8,731 nt of DNA from Pseudomonadales bacterium (GTDB taxonomy: Bacteria; Pseudomonadota; Gammaproteobacteria; Pseudomonadales; Pseudohongiellaceae): assembly GCA_031277435.1 (NCBI GenBank), contig JAITMI010000017.1:1-8731 (forward strand), given 5' to 3'. Position numbers and translations under genes: made by a program. This document shows positions 1 to 5,246 of this stretch, in pieces. Numbering within the stretch: the stretch's first letter is position 1; each line of letters opens with the position of its first letter. The notes beneath the pieces were generated by a model. That model was not told the origin of the DNA and searched no databases. It saw nothing but the letters and a program-made list of their open reading frames with translations.

Positions 1-23
1 GGGGGGGGGGGGGGGGGGCCCCC
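1..23. other. Homopolymer run G18 followed by C5 at window edge
   Basis: The window opens with 18 G in a row followed directly by five C. Nothing coding crosses it. A pure G tract exactly at the end of a sequence is most simply read as a contig-end or sequencing artefact, for example the false G calls of two-colour chemistry. A real G-tract is possible but cannot be told apart from this sequence alone. Confidence 0.6.
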
Positions 24-64
24 GCGGCGATCTGAACGCAAGCACAGAGCCTTGCTGTTCTCGG

Positions 65-146
65 CTGCCCCCATCCCAACCTTCCCCCGTAAACGGGGGA
101 AGGGGCAGTGCGGCTACTCCCGTAAATGGGGGAAGGGGCAGTCCGG
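65..146. repeat. REP-like palindromic repeat, one full and one degenerate copy (33-bp period)
   Basis: Bases 81-89 (cttcccccg) and 94-102 (cgggggaag) form a perfect 9-bp inverted repeat around the loop taaa. An outer arm pair, ctgccc at 65-70 and gggcag at 103-108, encloses it, with unpaired bases on the left side only. A second copy starts 33 bp later: 86-115 and 119-148 agree in all but two positions over 30 bp, but the second copy has lost most of its left arm. The palindrome lies about 80-120 bp downstream of the uppS stop, where REP/BIME-type elements commonly sit. No T-run follows on either strand, so it is not a typical intrinsic terminator, though it could stabilise the 3' end of the operon transcript. 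Membership of a named repeat family is inference. Confidence 0.7.
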
Positions 147-185
147 CTGGCGCGAACTGGATTGGTGCGCATTTAGCCTTGGCCA

Positions 186-968
186 TCAGCCCGCCCCCTC
201 CGCCTCAAGCTGCTCACTGAGGCGGCCAAAGCGCCGTTGGCGGCGGGCGAAATCGGCGAAGGCGGCGTCGAGGTCGCTGGCGTCGAAATCGGGCCATAGG
301 GTGTTGCTGAAATGCAGTTCCGTATAGGCCAACTGCCACAAAAGAAAATTGCTGATGCGCTGTTCGCCGCCGGTGCGGATGCAGATGTCGGGCGGCGGCA
401 AATCGTGCAGCGCGGTGTGGGCGTGGAAGGTATCTTCGCTGATGAAATCAGGCGCGATCTCGCCCGCGAGCGCCCGCCGCGCCAGTTGCCGGGCGGCTTC
501 CACGATGTCCCAGCGGCCGCCGTAGTCGGCGGCGATCACCACCGTCATGGCCTGGTTATCGCGGGTAAGCAGTTCAGCCTCGCGCATCAAGCTCTGCAAC
601 TGCGCGGAAAAACGCGAGCGGCAGCCGATGAAACGCAGGCGGATGGCATTTTCGTGCAGCTTGAGCACTTCCTGCCGCTGCAAAAAGCGGGTGAACAGCG
701 ACAGCAAGCCCTTTACTTCGCCCGGCGGGCGGCGCCAGTTTTCGCTGCTGAAGGCGAACAGGGTGAGCACTTCGACGCCGCGTTCGCCGCAGAGGCGGAT
801 CACGCGGCGGGCGGCTTCGGCGCCGGCCTTGTGGCCGTCGAGCCCGCTGCCGCCTTGCAGTTTCAGCCAGCGGTTGTTGCCGTCCATGATGATGGCGACG
901 TGCCGCGGCAAGGGCGCCTGGCTCAAGGCGGCGGCGGATCGCGGCGCGCTCATGCGGGAGCCGCTCAT
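186..968 (-). CDS. uppS: Undecaprenyl diphosphate synthase (cis-prenyltransferase)
   Basis: UppS adds eight isopentenyl units in cis to farnesyl diphosphate, making the C55 lipid that carries peptidoglycan and O-antigen precursors. It is a soluble dimer acting at the membrane face. The 260-residue product is normal for the family (E. coli about 253). HVAIIMDGN at 23-31 holds the catalytic Asp29. GHKAG follows at 45-49, then the FAFSSENW block, AADYGGRWDI, and near the C-terminus IRTGGEQRISNFLLWQLAYTELHF with the Arg and Ser residues that bind isopentenyl diphosphate. GNNRW and the missing Arg before GHKAG differ from E. coli but match the Pseudomonas-type enzyme. The ATG overlaps the frr stop by four bases (ATGA), which suggests translational coupling, and no clear Shine-Dalgarno is seen. 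A second ATG at codon 6 is possible. The usual next gene, cdsA, is not visible before the window edge. Confidence 0.97.
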   Translation of the reverse strand: MSGSRMSAPRSAAALSQAPLPRHVAIIMDGNNRWLKLQGGSGLDGHKAGAEAARRVIRLCGERGVEVLTLFAFSSENWRRPPGEVKGLLSLFTRFLQRQEVLKLHENAIRLRFIGCRSRFSAQLQSLMREAELLTRDNQAMTVVIAADYGGRWDIVEAARQLARRALAGEIAPDFISEDTFHAHTALHDLPPPDICIRTGGEQRISNFLLWQLAYTELHFSNTLWPDFDASDLDAAFADFARRQRRFGRLSEQLEAEGAG

Positions 969-1522
969 ACGGCCAAAAGATCTGCTTCTTTGTCGGCGTA
1001 TTTCTTGTCGATCTGCGCGATGTGATTGTCGGTCATTTTTTGAATGTTCTGTTCGGCGCGGCGTTCGTCATCCTCGCTGATCGACTTTTCCTTCAGCAGA
1101 TCCTTGACCATCGTGTTGGCGTCGCGGCGGATGTTGCGCACCGCTACCCGCGCGTGCTCGGCTTCGGCCTTGGCCTGCTTGGTGTAATCGCGGCGCGTTT
1201 GCTCGGTGAGCATCGGCATCGGCACGCGGATCACTTCGCCGTTATTGGAGGGGTTGAGGCCGAGATCGGATTTCATGATCGCGCGTTCAATTTCCGCCAG
1301 CATTTTCTTTTCCCAAGGCGCGATCATCAGCGTGCGGGCGTCTTCCACCACCACGTTGGCGACTTGCTGAATCGGCATGTCGGAGCCGTAATACGGCACG
1401 CGCACGCTATCTAAAATGCCCGGATGGGCGCGCCCGGTGCGAATTTTGTTGAAGGCCGCGTCGAGGCTGACGAGGCTTTTTTTCATGCGTTCCTCGGCAT
1501 CCTTGAGAATGTCGTTGATCAT
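965..1522 (-). CDS. frr: Ribosome recycling factor
   Basis: RRF works with EF-G after termination to split the 70S ribosome and free it from mRNA. The 185-residue length equals that of the E. coli protein. The N-terminal helix carries KIRTGRAHPGILD (26-38). A beta-sandwich domain follows with YYG, VEDARTL (59-65) and SDLGLNP (85-91). The C-terminal coiled helices contain ARVAVRNIRRDAN (124-136), including Arg132, the residue critical in E. coli RRF, and the acidic SISEDDERR turn. The start is supported by a good Shine-Dalgarno, AAGGGGA, eight bases upstream (minus strand, 1531-1537). The gene follows pyrH after 31 nt and overlaps uppS by four bases, so it is probably co-transcribed with both. 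Confidence 0.98.
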   Translation of the reverse strand: MINDILKDAEERMKKSLVSLDAAFNKIRTGRAHPGILDSVRVPYYGSDMPIQQVANVVVEDARTLMIAPWEKKMLAEIERAIMKSDLGLNPSNNGEVIRVPMPMLTEQTRRDYTKQAKAEAEHARVAVRNIRRDANTMVKDLLKEKSISEDDERRAEQNIQKMTDNHIAQIDKKYADKEADLLAV

Positions 1523-1553
1523 GGTCTGTGTCCCCTTGGAATTGGCTTGCGCC

Positions 1554-2291
1554 TCACTCGTCTTGCGCCGCGCTTTCGATCAGCGTGCCTTCCTCGCGTC
1601 CGACCATCAGGCTGAACAGCGCGCCTTCCTTGTTCATGTCGAACACGCGCACCGGCATGTTGTGGTCGCGGCAGAGGCAGATGGCGGTGAGATCCATCAC
1701 GCCCAGTTTCTTGTCCAGCACTTCGTCGTAAGTCAGGCGCGTGTATTTTTGCGCCTTGGGATCTTTCTTGGGATCGGCGGAATAAACGCCGTCTACTTTG
1801 GTGGCTTTGAGCACCAGGTCGGCGTCAATCTCGATGCCGCGCAAACAGGCGGCGGAATCCGTGGTAAAAAACGGATTGCCGGTGCCGGCGGCGAAAATCA
1901 CCACGTCGTTGTCGCGCAGATGGCGGATGGCGGTGCGGCGGTCGTAATGCTCCACCACCCCGCTCATCGGAATCGCGCTCATCACGCGGCTGGGGATGCC
2001 AGCGCGCTCCAAGGCGTCGCGCATCGCCAGCGCGTTCATCACCGTGGCCAACATGCCCATGTGATCGCCGGTCACCCGTTCCATGCCGGCCTCGTGCAGC
2101 GCCGCGCCGCGGAACAGATTGCCGCCGCCGATCACCAAACCCACCTGCACGCCGATGCCCACCAACTGGCCGATTTCGAGCGCCATGCGGTCAAGCACCT
2201 TGGGATCGATGCCAAACTCGGCGCCGCCCACCAAGGCTTCACCGCTCAGCTTGAGCAGAATGCGGTCGTACTTGCGAATCTTGGTGGTCAT
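1554..2291 (-). CDS. pyrH: Uridylate kinase (UMP kinase)
   Basis: PyrH phosphorylates UMP to UDP with ATP in pyrimidine nucleotide synthesis. It is the hexameric bacterial type of the amino-acid-kinase fold, unrelated to eukaryotic UMP/CMP kinases. The protein has 245 residues, as expected (E. coli 241). Visible motifs are KLSGEAL (14-20) with the phosphate-binding Lys14, GGGNLFRG (55-62), GDHMGM (75-80), the phosphate-site loop [10 protein letters not shown] (136-145), and ATKVDGVY (163-170) near the nucleotide site. In bacteria of this type the enzyme is activated by GTP and inhibited by UTP. The start codon lies 29 nt after the tsf stop. The best ribosome-binding match, AGGCGG, is rather far upstream (13 nt spacer), so translation may lean on coupling to tsf. 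Confidence 0.98.
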   Translation of the reverse strand: MTTKIRKYDRILLKLSGEALVGGAEFGIDPKVLDRMALEIGQLVGIGVQVGLVIGGGNLFRGAALHEAGMERVTGDHMGMLATVMNALAMRDALERAGIPSRVMSAIPMSGVVEHYDRRTAIRHLRDNDVVIFAAGTGNPFFTTDSAACLRGIEIDADLVLKATKVDGVYSADPKKDPKAQKYTRLTYDEVLDKKLGVMDLTAICLCRDHNMPVRVFDMNKEGALFSLMVGREEGTLIESAAQDE

Positions 2292-2320
2292 GGCGCCGGC
2301 TCATCCGCCTGAAAAAGGGC

Positions 2321-3196
2321 TCAATTCTTACTCAGGCCCGCTTGAGCGGCAACCTCGGCGGCGAAATCCACCACTTCCTTCTCGATGCCCTCGCCCACCA
2401 TGTAGCGCACGAAGCTGAGCACGGACGCGCCGCCCTGTTTGGCCAGCTTGCCGACTTTGATGTCAGGATCCTTCACGAAAGCCTGCTCGGTGAGACTGAC
2501 TTCCTCGATGTACTTGCGCAGACGGCCACTGACCATCTTCTCCACGATATCCGCCGGCTTGCCGCTTTCGGCGGCCTGCGCGGTGTAGATTTCGCTTTCC
2601 TTGGCCAAGACTTCAGCCGGCACGTCCTCGGGGTTGACCACCAGTGGATTGGTGGCGGCGACGTGCATCGCCACTTCGCGCGCCAGCTCCTGGTCGCCGC
2701 CGTTGAGCGCTACCAAGACGCCGATCTTGTTATTGGAATGCACGTAAGCGCCCACCGTTACGCCCTCACCGCCGATCAAGGCGGCGCGGCGCACGCTGAT
2801 GTTTTCGCCGATTTTCTGCACCAGCGCCAGGCGGTCGTCTTCCAGGCCAGCGCTGAGCAGCGAGGCCACGTCGGTGTTTTTGCTGTGGAACACTTGGTGC
2901 AGAACTTTGTTGACGAAAACGCCGAAGTTTTCTTCGCGCGCGGCGAAGTCGGTTTCGCTGTTCACTTCCACCAACACGCCATAGCTGGCGTCGTCGGCGA
3001 CCTTCGCCATGACCAAGCCTTCGGCGGCGGTGCGGCTGGCTTTTTTGGCGGCTTTCATGCTGCCGGCCTTACGCAGATTTTCGATGGCCACTTCGATGTC
3101 GCCATTGGCTTCCACCAGGGCTTTTTTGCATTCCATCATGCCCAGGCCAGTACGTTCTCTGAGTTCTTTCACTGCTGCGGCGGTAATCTCTGCCAT
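2321..3196 (-). CDS. tsf: Translation elongation factor Ts
   Basis: EF-Ts is the guanine nucleotide exchange factor that recycles EF-Tu from GDP to GTP. The protein has 291 residues (E. coli 283). The N-terminal UBA-like domain contains [13 protein letters not shown] (15-27), the family signature. The core domain carries [11 protein letters not shown] (78-88), in which the Thr-Asp-Phe loop (82-84) reaches under the EF-Tu switch region to dislodge Mg2+ and GDP. Two core repeats and a C-terminal segment ([11 protein letters not shown]) complete the normal architecture. The start has a strong AGGAG seven bases upstream (minus strand, 3204-3208). The pairing with rpsB is near universal in bacteria. 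A hairpin in the gap upstream probably sets the ratio of EF-Ts to S2. Confidence 0.98.
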   Translation of the reverse strand: MAEITAAAVKELRERTGLGMMECKKALVEANGDIEVAIENLRKAGSMKAAKKASRTAAEGLVMAKVADDASYGVLVEVNSETDFAAREENFGVFVNKVLHQVFHSKNTDVASLLSAGLEDDRLALVQKIGENISVRRAALIGGEGVTVGAYVHSNNKIGVLVALNGGDQELAREVAMHVAATNPLVVNPEDVPAEVLAKESEIYTAQAAESGKPADIVEKMVSGRLRKYIEEVSLTEQAFVKDPDIKVGKLAKQGGASVLSFVRYMVGEGIEKEVVDFAAEVAAQAGLSKN

Positions 3197-3257
3197 GATT
3201 CGGCTCCTATGCTAAAGAGTATTGAGGAAGCGGCCACGGAACCGGGCCGCCCTTGGA

Positions 3258-3282
3258 GAAAAGGGGCTGTGCGCCCCTTTTC
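3258..3282 (-). terminator. rpsB-tsf intercistronic hairpin, probable attenuator
   Basis: On the minus strand this reads gaaaaggggc, loop gcaca, gccccttttc: a perfect 10-bp stem with a five-base loop, followed by TCC. The T-tract (TTTTC) lies inside the 3' arm, as in leaky or partial Rho-independent terminators. It sits between the rpsB stop (3313) and the tsf start (3196). The likely effect is partial termination or a processing and stability boundary, giving more rpsB than tsf mRNA. A weaker 6-bp inverted repeat (3230-3235 with 3245-3250) lies just downstream. Function is inferred from position and structure. Confidence 0.6.
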
Positions 3283-3312
3283 CCCCAATCTTGCGGTGGT
3301 GAAAAGCTGCGC

Positions 3313-4164
3313 TTATTCGGCGCCGCCCGCTTCAGCCTGATCCTTGGCTTTGGTGCGCACTTGCACTTTGGGCTTGGGCTTGGCTGGCGCGCGCGGCTTT
3401 TTGCCGGGCTCGGCCTGGGCATCGCCTTCCTCGGCGGCGCCGTCATTCTGGAACTCTTCTTTCTGACTGGCGGCTTCCATCGTGGCGCGGCCCTGGCCTT
3501 CGATGCAGGCGTCAGCGAAGCTCTGCGCGTACAACTGAATGGCGTGGATGGCGTCGTCGTTGCCGGGGATGACGTAGTCGATGCCGTCGGGATTGCTGTT
3601 GGTATCGACGATGCCGATTACCGGAATGCCGAGCTTGTTGGCTTCGCTGATGGCGATGCGCTCATGGTCAACGTCGATCACGAACAAGGCGTCGGGCAGC
3701 CCGCCCATGTCCTTGATACCGCCGATGCTCTTTTCCAGCTTGTCCTTGGCGCGGCTGCGCATCAGGGCTTCCTTCTTGGTGAGTTTTTCGAAGGTGCCGT
3801 CGGTTTCCTGGGTTTCCAGATCGCGCAGATGGCGGATCGAGGAGCGGATGGTTTTGTAGTTGGTGAGCATACCGCCCAGCCAGCGCTGATCGACGTAAGG
3901 CATACCGGCGCGCGCGGCTTCGGATTTGACGATCTTGCCAGCGGCGCGCTTGGTGCCCACGAACAGCACTTTCTGTTTGCGCTCCGCCATGCTTTTGACC
4001 ACGGCCAGCGCCTGGTTGAAGGCGGGCAAGGTGTATTCGAGGTTGATGATGTGGATTTTGTTACGGGCGCCGTAGATGTACTGCGCCATTTTGGGGTTCC
4101 AGTAGCGGCATTGGTGGCCAAAATGGACGCCAGCCTGCAACATGTCTTTCATGCTTACGGACAT
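3313..4164 (-). CDS. rpsB: 30S ribosomal protein S2, with extended C-terminal tail
   Basis: S2 is a late-assembling 30S protein at the back of the small subunit, needed with S1 for mRNA binding. The 283-residue product carries both family signatures: [15 protein letters not shown] (12-26) and the segment 180-205, which begins [18 protein letters not shown]. The coiled-coil insertion lies around 100-150. The frame stays open upstream to 4650, but translation should start at the ATG at 4164. There the family N-terminus ([17 protein letters not shown]) begins, and AGGA lies eight bases upstream. The protein is about 40 residues longer than E. coli S2 (241). The extra tail runs acidic (about 236-252), then Lys/Pro/Ala-rich (255-276), then acidic, and looks disordered. 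The gene leads the operon and has its own promoter and long leader. Confidence 0.97.
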   Translation of the reverse strand: MSVSMKDMLQAGVHFGHQCRYWNPKMAQYIYGARNKIHIINLEYTLPAFNQALAVVKSMAERKQKVLFVGTKRAAGKIVKSEAARAGMPYVDQRWLGGMLTNYKTIRSSIRHLRDLETQETDGTFEKLTKKEALMRSRAKDKLEKSIGGIKDMGGLPDALFVIDVDHERIAISEANKLGIPVIGIVDTNSNPDGIDYVIPGNDDAIHAIQLYAQSFADACIEGQGRATMEAASQKEEFQNDGAAEEGDAQAEPGKKPRAPAKPKPKVQVRTKAKDQAEAGGAE

Positions 4165-4327
4165 TGATGATTTCCTGAGGGTTCTGCCTCCACGCACCCC
4201 ATCGCGCCAACCTTCTCCCTGAACAGACTCAGATCGAAAGCACCCAGGCGGACGTGCCGGTACGTGTGTGACGTTATATGAAAATTGGCGAGTCGCCCCG
4301 CCACCTTGCCTTGCGGACCGCAAAGCG
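4165..4327 (-). promoter_or_regulatory. rpsB 5' leader, candidate S2 autoregulatory region
   Basis: About 160 nt separate the predicted rpsB transcription start from its ATG. The leader opens with a compact hairpin (plus-strand palindrome ttgcggaccgcaa, 4311-4323) and contains other short GC pairings. The Shine-Dalgarno AGGA (minus strand, 4173-4176) stands eight bases from the ATG. In E. coli and other gammaproteobacteria the rpsB leader mediates feedback repression of rpsB-tsf by S2. That this leader does the same is inference from position and length. No open reading frame starts in the leader. Confidence 0.45.
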
Positions 4328-4333
4328 GCGCGC

Positions 4334-4362
4334 TTTATACCACAAAGCCTTGCGCGGATAAA
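4334..4362 (-). promoter_or_regulatory. rpsB promoter: extended -10 with GC-rich discriminator
   Basis: On the minus strand TATAAA (4339-4334) is preceded directly by TGG, giving an extended -10 (TGnTATAAA). The best -35 at 17-bp spacing is the weak TTTATC (4362-4357). The -10 is followed by GCGCGCC, a GC-rich discriminator of the kind that makes ribosomal promoters sensitive to ppGpp/DksA and growth rate. Transcription would start near 4327. No other comparable -10 is seen between map and rpsB on this strand. Confidence 0.65.
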
Positions 4363-4399
4363 CCAAAGAAAGCAGGACTTGGGAGGTCCGTCCTCCGCG

Positions 4400-4428
4400 T
4401 GTACTTGCCCAGGACCATCCACTAGAAT
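4400..4428 (+). promoter_or_regulatory. Probable map promoter
   Basis: TAGAAT at 4423-4428 matches the sigma70 -10 consensus at five of six positions. The -35 at 17-bp spacing (tgtact, 4400-4405) is poor, three of six. The predicted start near 4435 leaves a short leader of about 27 nt. That leader ends in a run of seven A and has no clear Shine-Dalgarno before the map ATG. The site is about 60 bp from the divergent rpsB -10, so the two promoters are close enough to influence each other. Confidence 0.45.
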
Positions 4429-4461
4429 GCGGGACTTTTCGCTCAACCATAAAAAAATAGC

Positions 4462-5235
4462 ATGGCCATCACCCTCAAATCCCCCGCCGAACTCGACGCC
4501 ATGCGCCTCGCTGGCCGCCTGGCCGCCGAAGTCTTGGAAATGATCACGCCCTACGTGCAACCCGGCGTCAGCACCGGCGAACTCGACCGCATCTGCCACG
4601 ACTACATCGTCAACGTACAACACGCGATCCCCGCCCCGCTCAACTACCACGGCTTCCCCAAATCGATCTGCACCTCAATCAATCACGTCGTCTGCCACGG
4701 CATTCCCAGCGACGACAAGATTCTCAAGGCCGGCGACATCGTCAACCTCGACATCACCGTCATCAAGGACGGTTTCCACGGCGACACCAGCATGATGTTC
4801 GCGGTGGGCTCAGTGCTCCCGCACGCCGAAAAACTGATGCGCGTCACCCAAGAATGCCTCTACAAAGCCATCGCCCTGGTACGCCCCGGCGCCACCTTGG
4901 GCGACATCGGCCATGTGATTCAACAGCACGCCGAAAGCAATCACTACTCCGTAGTGCGCGATTACTGCGGCCACGGCATTGGCCGCGTATTTCACGAAGA
5001 ACCGCAAGTCTTGCACTACGGCAAAGCCAGCACCGGCCTCGCGCTGGTCGAAGGCATGACCTTCACCATCGAACCGATGATCAACGCCGGCACGTATCAC
5101 ACCAGACTGTCCAATATCGACGGCTGGACCGTCACCACCCGCGACCGCCGCCTCTCCGCGCAGTGGGAACACACGCTCGCCGTCACCCGCGATGGCTGCG
5201 AAGTGCTGACGCGGCGTAAGGATGAACATTTTTAG
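4462..5235 (+). CDS. map: Type I methionine aminopeptidase
   Basis: Map removes the initiator methionine from nascent proteins whose second residue is small, after deformylation. The 257-residue product has the pita-bread fold without the N-terminal extension of type Ib enzymes. All five metal ligands are visible: Asp97 (NLD), Asp108 (GD), His171 (CGHGIG), Glu204 (TIEP) and Glu236 (WEHT). His79 (CHG) is the usual substrate-contacting histidine. The ATG is preceded by an A-rich tract (seven A, then tagc) rather than a Shine-Dalgarno. The N-terminal alignment ([25 protein letters not shown]) supports this start. The gene is divergent from rpsB, its usual position in gammaproteobacteria, and is followed after 11 nt by glnD, so the two are probably co-transcribed. 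Confidence 0.98.
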   Translation: MAITLKSPAELDAMRLAGRLAAEVLEMITPYVQPGVSTGELDRICHDYIVNVQHAIPAPLNYHGFPKSICTSINHVVCHGIPSDDKILKAGDIVNLDITVIKDGFHGDTSMMFAVGSVLPHAEKLMRVTQECLYKAIALVRPGATLGDIGHVIQQHAESNHYSVVRDYCGHGIGRVFHEEPQVLHYGKASTGLALVEGMTFTIEPMINAGTYHTRLSNIDGWTVTTRDRRLSAQWEHTLAVTRDGCEVLTRRKDEHF

Positions 5236-5246
5236 AACTCACCGTT

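Noticed and set aside
52..327. Plus-strand 91-codon frame across the repeat region.
   Set aside because: It reads through the palindromic repeats and then antisense through the uppS 3' end, and the product is low-complexity.
840..905. UppS has GNNRW where E. coli has GNGRW, and lacks the Arg (E. coli Arg39) before GHKAG.
   Set aside because: Pseudomonas-type UppS shows the same pattern (GNNRW, then PGVAGHKAG) and is functional, so this is subfamily variation and not a damaged site.
312..1025. Long plus-strand open frame opposite uppS, and similar ones opposite tsf and rpsB (2342-3340, 3253-4167).
   Set aside because: They lie antisense to confidently identified genes, have His/Ala/Gly-rich low-complexity products and match no family. 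They are expected in GC-rich DNA.
4165..4650. Upstream extension of the rpsB reading frame by about 160 codons, overlapping map.
   Set aside because: The family N-terminus and the Shine-Dalgarno place the start at 4164. The extension is antisense to map and covers the promoter and leader.
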